Assembly (NCBI RefSeq): GCF_021731985.1 | Contig: NZ_JAKFWH010000006.1 | Span: forward strand, 1-64,000 | DNA: 64,000 bases | Source: Nitrosomonas sp. | GTDB lineage: Bacteria > Pseudomonadota > Gammaproteobacteria > Burkholderiales > Nitrosomonadaceae | Reading direction: 5' to 3' | Shown: piece after piece, positions 35,799-46,508 of the stretch | Layout of the letters: each line of letters opens with the position of its first letter | How positions within the stretch are numbered: position 1 is the first letter of the stretch | Notes under the pieces: model-generated | Told to the model about the DNA's origin: nothing | Databases searched by the model: none | Seen by the model: only the letters and a program-made list of their open reading frames with translations | Made by a program: the position numbers and the translations under genes

Positions 35799-37331
35799 AT
35801 GTCATTACAACAATATAGATCTCAAAAGTATCAACGAAAGGCACATCAAATCAAGAAGCACCTTAAATGTTATGATGAACTTGATATATTGAATGCTTGT
35901 GCTGATTATATATATGCACCAATCAAGGAAGAGATAGATCATTTACAACGCCAACCTTGGGTAGTGCTATTGGTACTGAAATGGAGCTTTCTGGATAGAA
36001 GCAAAGAAGAAATTTATAGAAAAGATTATTTGGATAGCAAGAAATTCTATGATGTGATTAACAGGACATACAAGCTATCGAACTTGATCAAAATGCCCCA
36101 TGAATATTCACATCACCTCCTATTTCTTAGAAATATAGCGTATCAACAATTTATCTATCAACGACCATTTTCTGCATCTATGTATGGTAGGCAAGTAAAT
36201 TGGTTCGGAAATCTACCTCAGAACCATACACTAAGAAGAAGATTCAAAGAAATATATGGGATTGAATGTGAAGACTTTTTATCTCTATCTTTAGCTTTAA
36301 TTACTAAGTTTTTTGATAGATCTAATCACACTATTGACTTGAACTGGTTTTCACCAATCTTCCCTACTTTTGAACCATCTTATATTGAAAGATTTCTGGA
36401 TTCATTGAGTGTTGATATTGTTTACATTTCACGTGAACTGAAAGAAGTTAACCTATCGACAGGGGGGTATGAAGAGTATTACGAGCAATCCCCTTTTGCA
36501 AGATTTCCGCTAATAAAACATGAGAATAAGTACACATGCATACACCCATGTATTTTGTATAGGCGCTTAGAATATTTTATATACGATGCGTTAAAAGAGG
36601 ACAACCCAAGTAAGATGATGGAATATTTCTCGGGTCTATTCGAGAGCTACCTATCAAAAGGCCTAGATTATGCCAATTTAACGTATGTTACTGAGAAAAT
36701 ACTTAAATCAAATCTACCAAATCACGTTAAATGTGTTGATTACGTTGTTTATGACGATTATGCGAATATTTTTATTGATGCGAAAGCTGTGGAAATGCCT
36801 TATTTAGGAAAAATCACTGGAAATCCAGAGATTATTCTAAACAAAGTAAAGAGCACGGCAATAAAAGCTGTTGAACAAGCAAATCGATTAAATGAATACT
36901 TATTTGAAATCCGTAGTGAGAAACTACCTCAATTCAAGAAATCTAACTATTTATTAGTAGTGACGTGTAAAGAACTGTATCTTGGGTCTGGGGCATCCTT
37001 GTATGATTCGATAGGAAAAAGGAAACTTGATGAGTTATATCAAACTATTCCGAACGAGGCTTTAATTGATCCTAAGCACATTTATTTTATCAGCGTCGAT
37101 CAGTTTGATTTCCTAATGTCGATTATAAAAGAGAGAAATTTGTCACTTAAAAGTTTACTGGATCAAGTTATTTCTGAAGATGCTAACCCATCAACAAGGA
37201 AATTCGATTTTTCTCAGCACATTTATAGTTTGGATAAACAGGCCATTATTCCTAAGTATTTGGAGGAAGAAATAAACAGTAAATTTGAGTATCTTAAGTC
37301 TTTTACTATAAATTCGATATCGACCGGATAA
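35799..37331 (+). CDS. Putative PD-(D/E)XK nuclease-like protein of unknown function
   Basis: HVKCVDYVVYDDYANIFIDAKAVEM (D-X11-DAK); AT-rich gene beside SLATT-like gene. Confidence 0.5.
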   Translation: MSLQQYRSQKYQRKAHQIKKHLKCYDELDILNACADYIYAPIKEEIDHLQRQPWVVLLVLKWSFLDRSKEEIYRKDYLDSKKFYDVINRTYKLSNLIKMPHEYSHHLLFLRNIAYQQFIYQRPFSASMYGRQVNWFGNLPQNHTLRRRFKEIYGIECEDFLSLSLALITKFFDRSNHTIDLNWFSPIFPTFEPSYIERFLDSLSVDIVYISRELKEVNLSTGGYEEYYEQSPFARFPLIKHENKYTCIHPCILYRRLEYFIYDALKEDNPSKMMEYFSGLFESYLSKGLDYANLTYVTEKILKSNLPNHVKCVDYVVYDDYANIFIDAKAVEMPYLGKITGNPEIILNKVKSTAIKAVEQANRLNEYLFEIRSEKLPQFKKSNYLLVVTCKELYLGSGASLYDSIGKRKLDELYQTIPNEALIDPKHIYFISVDQFDFLMSIIKERNLSLKSLLDQVISEDANPSTRKFDFSQHIYSLDKQAIIPKYLEEEINSKFEYLKSFTINSISTG

Positions 37332-37559
37332 ATTTCGGACCGAACGATAGGATAAGAACATAAAATATTGAAAGTTATATATGGCTGCAGTTATTTTTTT
37401 GGTTCTACGGCGGACAGAAACCGTTTCCGGGTGCGACGGCCGACACGACGCAAGGCCATGATCAACTTTGTTGACCGCTTATTAATATAATTTTCTGGAA
37501 TACTCGGCTTAGATCCGCCAAAAACTTAAGTAGAAATTACATATAAGTTATCATGTCTT

Positions 37560-37979
37560 ATGTGCGGCGGAATCCAATATCAAGATCAAAAAATCTACTT
37601 TCCACAGCCCGAGGCTAGATTGCCTATAAATCTAAGGAAGGGCGGAATAACTTGGGTTGTTTGGGGTAGACGTAAAGATGAGTCAGTAGGTAAATTCCCC
37701 AATGGTGGATGGGCACGAATCGATTCCATCAAGATGGGCAAATGGAAACCTTGGCATCCTAGACCTGTATTGATTCCTGCTGAAAGCTTCATGGAAAAAG
37801 ATCACGATAAACAATCCCATTGGATAACCTTGGTGCCGGGGATGGCAATTCAGGCGTTACTGGCTGAGCGTGAGGGTGAACAAAGGGTGTATGTGGTTAC
37901 TGAAGAAACTCCACCTGAGTATCACTGGATTCATGATCGGTGGCCAAGATTGAGGAAGATCGCAACTATCGCGGATTGA
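37560..37979 (+). CDS. SRAP/HMCES-like protein (short)
   Basis: MCGG start (Cys2); ARIDSIKMGKWKPWHPRPVLIPAESFMEKDHDKQSHWITL. Confidence 0.7.
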   Translation: MCGGIQYQDQKIYFPQPEARLPINLRKGGITWVVWGRRKDESVGKFPNGGWARIDSIKMGKWKPWHPRPVLIPAESFMEKDHDKQSHWITLVPGMAIQALLAEREGEQRVYVVTEETPPEYHWIHDRWPRLRKIATIAD

Positions 37980-38032
37980 ATTTAGCGACATCCTTTTACA
38001 CACTTAACTAATGCAATTTACAGGGCAAAACC

Positions 38033-38278
38033 ATGCAAATAAACTGGACGAAATGCTCTGAGAAGATGCCTAGCTGGGAGCCTGATAACAAATTAATATG
38101 TCGATTCAGTAGTGAAGCTGATTATATTGTTGTTGAGGATTTTATGTACGATATCAACAGAAAGGGTTTCGTAAATCCTGTTAACCAGTACAACGCAATG
38201 GAATTGGATATTGAATGGACTACATTCACTTCAGAAAAATGGAATACTTGTATCAAATCGACGCAAGCAATGCGCTAG
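38033..38278 (+). CDS. Hypothetical protein
   Basis: 81-aa ORF. Confidence 0.4.
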   Translation: MQINWTKCSEKMPSWEPDNKLICRFSSEADYIVVEDFMYDINRKGFVNPVNQYNAMELDIEWTTFTSEKWNTCIKSTQAMR

Positions 38279-38362
38279 AAAAAGGTGATTCTGTCAAGTA
38301 ATCTGCACAAAATAGCGGAATTCTCAAATTTTGAACCAAATTGTGCAGATTTCTCGAATCGC

Positions 38363-39592
38363 TTACGCCGCTGATACTTTCCTGCGATGTGCCATAAAAC
38401 CCATTAACCCTAAGCCAGCCAAAAGCATAGCGTAGGTTTGTGGTTCTGGCACTGGAAATGGAGAAAGAAGAAATGCTTCGGTATGCCCATGAAATTTGCC
38501 ATACCCAACAATTTGGCCATTATTATTGATTGCCTGCGCTACAACATTGGTCCATCCTGCGCCAATAACGGCAGGTAATAGTGAAAGATCAGTCATTTCA
38601 TTATTGCTAAATAAGAAAGAGTTCCCGCCATCAGTGGTAGATAAATATCCGACTACTTGTCCCGAATCGTTGATATCTGTGGCGTAAGAGAATGCACCGC
38701 CCTGACCATCCAGCAAGTCGGTCGTTCCAACCCCATTTGGGCCTGTGATGAATGCATGATATACAGTATCTCCAGCAAGGTAAGACCCGCCCACCACTTG
38801 CCCTGCATTATTGATGCTATTGGCGTTGCTGTAACTTCCGCCAAGGTTCTCTAAGACAGTTATTCCTGTCCCGTTAGGTCCTGTGATAAAAGGACGTGTT
38901 AAATTTTCCGTGCCATTCATTAAATACCCTGTTACTTGACCGGAATCATTAATTCCTGAGGCGCTAGAATAGTTCCATTGGTCAAACCTAGTAAATCCAT
39001 TCAGGCCAATACCATTAGTGCCAGTAATAAAGGCCGTTATATAAGGTTCCCCGCCATCAGTACCTGCAACTTGTCCAGAATTATTGATAGCAAAAGCCTC
39101 ACTATATTCAAAGTCATTATTTTCACCAGGATGCACACTTAAAAATCCTAAATCGTTCATTCCACCACCATTAGGGCCCGTTATAAAAGCGTGAGTCCTG
39201 AAGTAGCCTAAGCTAGAAGATCCTACTACTTGTCCAGAATCGTTGATGCCGGTAGCTATACTGTTTTTTCCACCCAACGTGCCCAGGTCCGACATGCCAG
39301 CGCCATTAGGCCCGGTTATGAAGGCACGGTAGTTACCTATAGTGCCGTAAGACCCTACTACCTGCCCAGAATTATTTATATCATAGGCCTCACTTATTGT
39401 TCCTCCCAGAGTTCCCAAGGCACGAATTGACCAATCTGCAAGAGCCATCGTGGGTATTGAAGCTGCGGCAATCCCAGCGAGAAAGACTGCAGTGCGTTTA
39501 ATTTTTGAAAGTTTATTGTTCATTATTTTCCTTTTTTGAAATCTCATTTTGCTCAGGCTTCTCCTTGGCACAGCAAAAGTATTGTTCAGCAT
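38363..39592 (-). CDS. PEP-CTERM protein with HAF-type repeats
   Basis: Repeats of INNSGQVVG / AFITGPNG; C-terminal VPEPQTYAMLLAGLGLMGFMAHRRK; start may be 39520. Confidence 0.92.
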   Translation of the reverse strand: MLNNTFAVPRRSLSKMRFQKRKIMNNKLSKIKRTAVFLAGIAAASIPTMALADWSIRALGTLGGTISEAYDINNSGQVVGSYGTIGNYRAFITGPNGAGMSDLGTLGGKNSIATGINDSGQVVGSSSLGYFRTHAFITGPNGGGMNDLGFLSVHPGENNDFEYSEAFAINNSGQVAGTDGGEPYITAFITGTNGIGLNGFTRFDQWNYSSASGINDSGQVTGYLMNGTENLTRPFITGPNGTGITVLENLGGSYSNANSINNAGQVVGGSYLAGDTVYHAFITGPNGVGTTDLLDGQGGAFSYATDINDSGQVVGYLSTTDGGNSFLFSNNEMTDLSLLPAVIGAGWTNVVAQAINNNGQIVGYGKFHGHTEAFLLSPFPVPEPQTYAMLLAGLGLMGFMAHRRKVSAA

Positions 39593-39636
39593 TATTAAAC
39601 TCTAAATACTGAGGGATCTGAATACATCATAAAAAA

Positions 39637-40296
39637 TCAGAAAGCCCGAATAGCACGAACTCTCTGAGGAATATCTTTTTGTGTTGGATCTCGATTTTGA
39701 TCTTGGTTATAAATATAAATGGAGAAAAGAACATCACTGCCCTCAGTGGAACTCCAATAAAAACTGTCGTGGAACCCAAACCCAGAATCACTTCTGCTCC
39801 AGATGTATAAGTTTTCACGCATCAGTTTTAATTCCTGAACTGAGGGTAAAAACCAATCGGAATAACCATTGAGTTCGTAATTTGCAGCAAGTTCTGCAGC
39901 TGTACCTGGTTCTGTACAATCCGCCAAGATATCGGCAGTATTTTGCGCGCCAGTTCCGACTTTATATCCTGCTGCTCCGGGTATATCTGAAACCGTAAGA
40001 CATCCCCAGGGTGCATCACCTAGATCTGCTGGCGCGGTCTCCAATCCATGATGCCCGCGAACTCTACTGCCCCCACCATCGCTAATATGAAACACAATTC
40101 CACCGGCAGGTCCGGTTTTGCCAATTTCATAAACGGTAGCTGCTGCGGGTTTTTGGGGTTTCTGCGCAAAGACGTTGCCAGACAGAATTATTGCGATACT
40201 TAGCATTACTATGCTTAGAATCGTAGTTGATTGATATTGTTTCATGCTTTTCCCTTTCAATATGGTATTGGAATGACCAATGCTATGCCTAAACAA
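39637..40296 (-). CDS. Secreted Lcl/DUF1566-like protein
   Basis: Signal peptide; GYSDWFLPSVQELKLM...FYWSSTEG...RVRAIRAF; start may be 40245. Confidence 0.75.
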   Translation of the reverse strand: MFRHSIGHSNTILKGKSMKQYQSTTILSIVMLSIAIILSGNVFAQKPQKPAAATVYEIGKTGPAGGIVFHISDGGGSRVRGHHGLETAPADLGDAPWGCLTVSDIPGAAGYKVGTGAQNTADILADCTEPGTAAELAANYELNGYSDWFLPSVQELKLMRENLYIWSRSDSGFGFHDSFYWSSTEGSDVLFSIYIYNQDQNRDPTQKDIPQRVRAIRAF

Positions 40297-40806
40297 TTGT
40301 GCTGTATATAGGTTATTTCACCCTGTTTTTAGGACATATGACTACAGCATGTTGTGCGCCATGGGGTTGTGGCGGGGGGGTGAGTGTTCCAAGATGGAGC
40401 TGTAATTCCGTTAAAAATTATTCACAAATTATTTCATACTGAATAATACTTTATCGGGTAAGTAATTAAGGTTTTGCTTTATATTCCGAAGCGGTTTGTA
40501 ACCGCTGTCTCAAGCATGCAGTTCAGTTTGCGAAATTGTGCAAGTTTACAAATTGGATAATTTGCAAGGTTATCAGGTTGACAAAAGCGCGTTATTACAA
40601 GGTTGGTTGACAAAAACTGATTAATGCAAAGTCATGGAAGGCATTTGGATAGCACCTCAGTTTGAACTTCACTTGTAATGCTTTACATTTCCACCAATCA
40701 AGCTTTACATTTATCTGTATTCTTTAAAGTAAATGGATGAATCGATCCTGTCGTTCCAGGTTATGAGAAAATTCTTATATTATTTATTACCTATGGTTTA
40801 TTTATA

Positions 40807-41295
40807 ATGATTCCCTGCAATCTAGGCACAGTTACAGTTCGTTACCTTGAATGCCAAGATCACGAATCCTATATCGCATTGGAAAAGGACGCAGTGATAA
40901 AGCAATACGTTGGTGGCCCATCTCCAAGAACCAAGCAGGATCTTAAGGAAAATCTTGGTGAGTATCGCCCCCAAATCTCACTAATGGTGATAGCAGACTC
41001 TGAGACAAATAAATTTATTGGTCGTTGTGGTCTGCTTGAGGGTATGGGATTATATGAGGCAGAGTTATACATATTGCTTGCTAATACTCATCACAAAAGA
41101 GGAATCGCTAGTGTGGTTGTACCATTTCTTGTACAGCTTGCTTCATCGAAGGGAAAGGCCGCTGTTGCTTATGTTGATCCAAATAACAATGCAAGTATCA
41201 AGTTAATGAATCGAGTCGGAGCTATTCATGCGGGCATCGCTGAAGTTGAGGGCTATCAAGATGGCCATTTGCGCTATGTATTTCCAATCGTATAA
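40807..41295 (+). CDS. GNAT-family N-acetyltransferase
   Basis: NKFIGRCGLLEGMGLYEAELYILLANTHHKRGIASVVVPFL...VDPNNNASIKLMNRVGA. Confidence 0.85.
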   Translation: MIPCNLGTVTVRYLECQDHESYIALEKDAVIKQYVGGPSPRTKQDLKENLGEYRPQISLMVIADSETNKFIGRCGLLEGMGLYEAELYILLANTHHKRGIASVVVPFLVQLASSKGKAAVAYVDPNNNASIKLMNRVGAIHAGIAEVEGYQDGHLRYVFPIV

Positions 41296-41345
41296 CCTTA
41301 TACACTTAAGCGGAACGCACCTTACTCCACGTTAGGAATTAACCC

Positions 41346-41678
41346 ATGTATCTCAAGATTCACAAGAGCAGAATAATCACATCTATCCTCGCGGCAATTT
41401 TCATGACTGGTTGCCTCTCTACCAGTCAGGTTTTAGAGATGGGGCGTGATACTTATTCCGTTACCTCAACCGCCGATGGATATCGCCTTGCGTCACAGGC
41501 GAGAGAAAGTGCATTTCAGGCGGGGACAGAAAAATGCACTTCCCTTGGCAAACGTTTTATGTTCATTAATGAATCCAGCGCACGAACACGTATGGGAATC
41601 GACACTACAGTAACTGTGACATTTAGATGTTTGAATGAGAACGATCCAGAATATGTAAGACCAAATGTCCGGCAATAA
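41346..41678 (+). CDS. Putative lipoprotein
   Basis: MYLKIHKSRIITSILAAIFMTGCLSTSQ lipobox. Confidence 0.75.
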   Translation: MYLKIHKSRIITSILAAIFMTGCLSTSQVLEMGRDTYSVTSTADGYRLASQARESAFQAGTEKCTSLGKRFMFINESSARTRMGIDTTVTVTFRCLNENDPEYVRPNVRQ

Positions 41679-41756
41679 AAAAACAGCTAGGTTAAAGGAA
41701 AAACCGCGTTAGAGAGCGGACAGGATGTCACTTTTTGGAGTCTTGCCTTATATCTA

Positions 41757-43775
41757 TCAATTACTTAACCCACCAGTAACAATATGAGCAATACGCCGGT
41801 CTTTGACATCCTGCCCAACTTCCTGCTGTGCTGAAGCAACAACATTCTGATTCCTGGTACCAATGCTTGCCAATGGTTCTACAATTGACGGCTCATCCGC
41901 TGGCAATTGAGGTGCTGGCATTCTCGGTGATTCCGGTACGTGCGCGTGAGCAGTTTGGACATTACCCACGGTTGCAGCATAGCGTTTATCCAGTGCAGCC
42001 CTGTTTGTGTCAATGTACTCTGATGCCGTTCTGCTATTAGCACCATAATTCAGATTCATTGATCGCTGAGTATTAGATGACAAGTCAGCCTTGGATTTTC
42101 CACCCTCTGACCCGCGTATTATTTCCTTAGCTGCGCTTGGTCCAAGCTGATGCATCATGTAAATGTTTTCTGCAGTGACCGGCAATCCTGCTTTTTTAAG
42201 CATAGCCATGTTCTGGCTTGTTAGCTTCATGCCGCCTTCAATGTTCTGATCGACATCAAAGCGATTCTTTATTCCAACGCCTGACGCTGTTTGGCCGGTG
42301 AATTGATATAACCCAAGCGCGCCGGTCTTGCTGATTGCATTAGGGTTCCCGCCGCTTTCCATCGCCGCTATTTTTTGCATCATTACCGGATCTAATCCAT
42401 GCTTCTTAGCCTGGGCAGAAATCTTATCCTGTATTTCTTGAGACATTCCGCCCGGAATATTGGCTGATGTGTTGGCGGCGCTTGTCTTTAATGTCTTGAT
42501 ACGCTTGGCTTCAGCATCGGTATAGGTTCCATACTTTGCCAAGTCATCGCCGCCTTTAATGCCATCAAACATCGCTTTGTGGCGGTATCCTTTTAGCGTT
42601 ACATTCTCTAATACAGATCCGGTCTCAGCCTTTGCAACATCGTATGCGCGCTTTACAGAGGATGTTACGCCCGATACTTTCTCGGAGATTTTTTCAGCTA
42701 CCGGCTTTATCGCTTTTGGGATATCAATGCCAAACTTATCTTTTACAAATCCCGTAAAAGTGTTCCAGAATGATTCTATTTTGCTTGTAATGCTGCCAAG
42801 TACACCGTCAAATTTGTCTGTTGTGGAATCCCACGCGCTGAGAATCTTGGTCGCTACTGTTTTAAAATCGGTGACAGTAGAATCCCACGCTTTGCCTATT
42901 GAACCTCCTACCCCGGAAACACCGGCCATAACGAATGGCAATGCTAATGCAAGAATTGGGAGAATATACCTTCTTAACCAACTACTATCACCGCCCGATG
43001 CATCCCCACCAGCTGGATTTTCTTCAATATTCTTGAGGCTTTTATTGGCAGCTTTATTGAAGGCCGTTTCATCCTTCCGGAATAGCTTTATTTCGCCGAA
43101 TATTTTCCTAAACCATCTGAAAGTATCCTTTTGTTCACGCCCGGTACCGGCTGTCAGAATCTCATAACCGCGAGCCATAGGCTGCGCTACTTCACTGAAT
43201 GCCTTAATTGCCGGGTCTGTCTCTTCCATGCCGCTGCTGGCCGAACTGACAGCATTGGCAATCTTTTCTGCTGCCATACTCACCGCGCCGTTAGTATCTG
43301 ACGACGAGCTATCAACGTACCTATCGTTACTAACCGCGTTTTCATCACCGAATAACTGGCTGCCATTCTTCTTTGCGAATCTGCCGGTTTTGATATCTCT
43401 TTCTGCAGCCTGATTTACTTTTGCGGCAGACCTGACGTTTCCCGGCGTTACTGCGGGTTTCAATGGTTCTAACAAAGCCTTGTGGGTGGTGGTGACCGGT
43501 GCTGCTGCGGTAGGCTGATTCTTATTAGATTCGCGCGCGCTTTCATCCCTGCGCTGCGGTATGGCTGCCGGTTGTTGCGGTATATTTTCGCTGTCACCCG
43601 CGCGCTTGCTTGATATTACCCTGCCGGGTGATAATTCAGATACACCTTTACCATTGAGTGCCAGCCGAACGGCTCGCATGTCATTACGAATATCGTTCCA
43701 CAATTCAAACGTTCTGTTTAAATCAAGCGGCTCACCGATTAGGAATCCTTGATTGTCACTTTTAATATTTGCCAT
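41757..43775 (-). CDS. Virion protein with lytic transglycosylase (SLT) domain
   Basis: AKKHGLDPVMMQKIAAMESGGNPNAISKTGALGLYQFTGQTASGVG. Confidence 0.85.
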   Translation of the reverse strand: MANIKSDNQGFLIGEPLDLNRTFELWNDIRNDMRAVRLALNGKGVSELSPGRVISSKRAGDSENIPQQPAAIPQRRDESARESNKNQPTAAAPVTTTHKALLEPLKPAVTPGNVRSAAKVNQAAERDIKTGRFAKKNGSQLFGDENAVSNDRYVDSSSSDTNGAVSMAAEKIANAVSSASSGMEETDPAIKAFSEVAQPMARGYEILTAGTGREQKDTFRWFRKIFGEIKLFRKDETAFNKAANKSLKNIEENPAGGDASGGDSSWLRRYILPILALALPFVMAGVSGVGGSIGKAWDSTVTDFKTVATKILSAWDSTTDKFDGVLGSITSKIESFWNTFTGFVKDKFGIDIPKAIKPVAEKISEKVSGVTSSVKRAYDVAKAETGSVLENVTLKGYRHKAMFDGIKGGDDLAKYGTYTDAEAKRIKTLKTSAANTSANIPGGMSQEIQDKISAQAKKHGLDPVMMQKIAAMESGGNPNAISKTGALGLYQFTGQTASGVGIKNRFDVDQNIEGGMKLTSQNMAMLKKAGLPVTAENIYMMHQLGPSAAKEIIRGSEGGKSKADLSSNTQRSMNLNYGANSRTASEYIDTNRAALDKRYAATVGNVQTAHAHVPESPRMPAPQLPADEPSIVEPLASIGTRNQNVVASAQQEVGQDVKDRRIAHIVTGGLSN

Positions 43776-43777
43776 GG

Positions 43778-44689
43778 TTACACCTTGATGAAGGTATCGA
43801 GCTGCGAGAACGTCATTTGGATTTCCTGCATTGCATCATCGCGCCGTGACAGGCTTATTTCCAGATTTGACGGCCTGAACCATCCGATGCTCTCGTATGC
43901 CTCTGCTAGTGTGCTTTGTCTTGTGATGAAGGAATGCACGATCTTGATCTGTATGGCGTACTGACTGGGAGTTCCAACGGTGCCGTCCTGTGCTACTGTT
44001 GCCGCATGATGTTGCTCATACCAGCGTTTTATAGTGCCAAATTGATCATCCATTGTGGTTACGCGCAGCTCTACCGGTTCGCTGCTTTGAACAGAATCAA
44101 GAACAGCGACGCCAACTTTGCGTTTATCGCCAGATATGGTTAGGGGTGCATAATCCAGTTCCGTGGCGAATAGGTTGAACCACTGCGATATCCAATCACC
44201 CATAAGCGCGCTGGATACCTCAATCAGAAACAGATTCTTTTTTGACAGCCGGGCACTTCGCATTGTTTGGTAGATTTGCCGGGCTTCAGTGGGTGTAATG
44301 CCGCCAAACAATGGCGTTGGTCTGCCCCAATACATAACCTGAGACGCTATTCCGCTCATTCCAGGCAGGAAATCATTCAACAATCCGGAATCAAGTACGC
44401 GCAACCCGGCTCCGCTGATATCGCCGCGCATCAAATCGCCCACGACACCGCCGCCCACGTTCAATGCTCTATGGGCTTCGATAGGGATGTGCTGGTTAAT
44501 TGCATTCCTGACCACATTAGTTGCCATGGCGCCGCCAATGTTTGTTACGGCCTGAGCCAATTCACCTCCGCCCATCATATTCGCGGCCTGTTTGCTGATT
44601 CCGCCAGTGATTGACGTGGCACCGGAAATGGTAGCTCCAATCGTTCCTTGGGCAGATAGCGCTTGCGATACGTTATTGTATAAGGACAT
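43778..44689 (-). CDS. Putative phage structural (tail/baseplate) protein
   Basis: Between portal and transglycosylase genes on the same strand. Confidence 0.5.
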   Translation of the reverse strand: MSLYNNVSQALSAQGTIGATISGATSITGGISKQAANMMGGGELAQAVTNIGGAMATNVVRNAINQHIPIEAHRALNVGGGVVGDLMRGDISGAGLRVLDSGLLNDFLPGMSGIASQVMYWGRPTPLFGGITPTEARQIYQTMRSARLSKKNLFLIEVSSALMGDWISQWFNLFATELDYAPLTISGDKRKVGVAVLDSVQSSEPVELRVTTMDDQFGTIKRWYEQHHAATVAQDGTVGTPSQYAIQIKIVHSFITRQSTLAEAYESIGWFRPSNLEISLSRRDDAMQEIQMTFSQLDTFIKV

Positions 44690-44691
44690 GG

Positions 44692-46347
44692 TTATCCGCC
44701 TTTTCTACGGCGTTGTTTGCGATTTTGGATGATTGGGGCATCAATCTCTATCGCACTATCCATTTTTCCTTGACCGAATCCTTGACCAAACCCAGGACCG
44801 CCGCCAGATCCATCATCCGGGTTTTCATCCTTCATTTCTACAATTGGCGCATACAATTTGGCCTGATCCTCATCAAGCATCATGGTTTTGGATAAGAACT
44901 CTTGCATCATTTCTTTGGTAGCGCCAATATCTTTCATCTGCTGCATGGCTTGAACCAGTATCATTCCAGAATTCATTGAATCAGCTTTTGTGCGCTGCTT
45001 CTCCGCTTCTTGTGCTAAATTAGAGCCGTAGTAATTAACAGTGAATGGCCGCTTATCAGGATCAAATACCGTTCCATACTTGTGCATCGTATGGATATCA
45101 ATAGCGTGATAAATAAATTCTGACAATGAGTTACGAATAATCCTAGAATTTTCCGCTGCCTGAGCCGACATCCTGAAAAATCCACCTTCACCAAGACCGC
45201 CAGCTAACTGATCGGCAAATCCCAGCATGGCCAGATCGACACCAATGGCACCGGAATACATGCGAGCGTGAAGCATGATATCTTCAATGCTGATGTTGTT
45301 GGTTCTGCCAGTCTGCCCGCCGTTTGCATTGCTTACTGTCGTAAGCTGTTTCTCATTGAATGTGGGGATAATGTGCCTAATTCGTTCTAGTACCGGCTGG
45401 CCATTCTTGACGGCATCTTCAGCGCGTTGTTTTGATGAGGTCAGCATGGCTTTGATGGAAGCTAGGAATCTGTTTTGCTGCTCAATTGTCATTGACGTGA
45501 GATTCACCTGCAGCATTTGCTCATCAATCGAATCGAGCCAGCGTTGGCCAACAATGCCGACAAGCGATGAATACAGATTGTCGTAAGGACCTTCAGCGTT
45601 ATAAAACAGCGAGCCACCGGCCATGCTTGGCATGATTGGCAGGTTTTCAATATTATCTTCGGTAATGGCTATCCTCATGGCTTTCTCTACAACACCGAAC
45701 TGAGGCACCCATTGCGTGCGCGGCATTTTGAAGCGTGCCATCTGCGAAACATCCAGCCTTTCGAAGTTTCGAGTTCCAGTATAAACCGCATAACCGACTG
45801 TTCTATTCCCCTTCTCAAACGGCTGTACCAATTGCGGCCTGATCATCTCGCCAGTGTAAAGATCCACAACGCCGCGCGATCTTTCCGAATAAATACGCGC
45901 GTAAGAATCGCCAAAAGATGCCCCGGTGTACGCTATTGTGCGTGCTTCACGGTTAATCATTGGCGATAAAGCGGCTGATATTTCATCAACAACCGCAGCC
46001 AATCGCTTATTCTTTTTAGCTTCCACAGTTTTTTCGATAAAAACCAGGTCTCCACTTGTTTCATGACCCCCAAGCGCGCAGGTAACCAGCAATCCAATTG
46101 CAGTAGATCCAATGGGGTCTGATTCCATGCTCGACCATTTGTTATAAATCTGTTGGCGTGACCGGGCGGCGCGCCTGTCAGTTCCAAGTAACGATGCGAC
46201 AGTGGTTTGACCTGAGCCGTAAAGATATGCATCGGACTCATTGATTTCTTTGGCTACCGGGAGATTGGCTTTACTCCATCTGCTGGATGTCATGCCAATA
46301 CTGGCAAGAAAGCTGTTCTTTTTGATGTGATTTGATGATTGCGGCAT
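44692..46347 (-). CDS. Phage portal protein
   Basis: 551 aa; SDPIGSTAIGLLVTCALGGHETSGDLVF; GGFFRMSAQAAENSRIIRNSLSEFIYHAIDIH. Confidence 0.7.
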   Translation of the reverse strand: MPQSSNHIKKNSFLASIGMTSSRWSKANLPVAKEINESDAYLYGSGQTTVASLLGTDRRAARSRQQIYNKWSSMESDPIGSTAIGLLVTCALGGHETSGDLVFIEKTVEAKKNKRLAAVVDEISAALSPMINREARTIAYTGASFGDSYARIYSERSRGVVDLYTGEMIRPQLVQPFEKGNRTVGYAVYTGTRNFERLDVSQMARFKMPRTQWVPQFGVVEKAMRIAITEDNIENLPIMPSMAGGSLFYNAEGPYDNLYSSLVGIVGQRWLDSIDEQMLQVNLTSMTIEQQNRFLASIKAMLTSSKQRAEDAVKNGQPVLERIRHIIPTFNEKQLTTVSNANGGQTGRTNNISIEDIMLHARMYSGAIGVDLAMLGFADQLAGGLGEGGFFRMSAQAAENSRIIRNSLSEFIYHAIDIHTMHKYGTVFDPDKRPFTVNYYGSNLAQEAEKQRTKADSMNSGMILVQAMQQMKDIGATKEMMQEFLSKTMMLDEDQAKLYAPIVEMKDENPDDGSGGGPGFGQGFGQGKMDSAIEIDAPIIQNRKQRRRKGG

Positions 46348-46508
46348 GTTTTGCGCACCATGAACATGATAATCCTATGATGTTATGGTTTTGAAACCCC
46401 AGAAATGCCTTGATTTTCCGCAACAGATGCGCGTTACCGGAAAACTGCCAGTAAGAGCGTTTTTTCAGAAGGCATTATTGACTCAATTAGATAAAACAAG
46501 GAGTCAAT

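Noticed and set aside
38300-38351. AATCTGCACAA...TTGTGCAGATT inverted repeat as a mobile-element end
   Set aside because: Single pair with a 30-nt loop between convergent genes; more likely a simple terminator-type or bidirectional hairpin.
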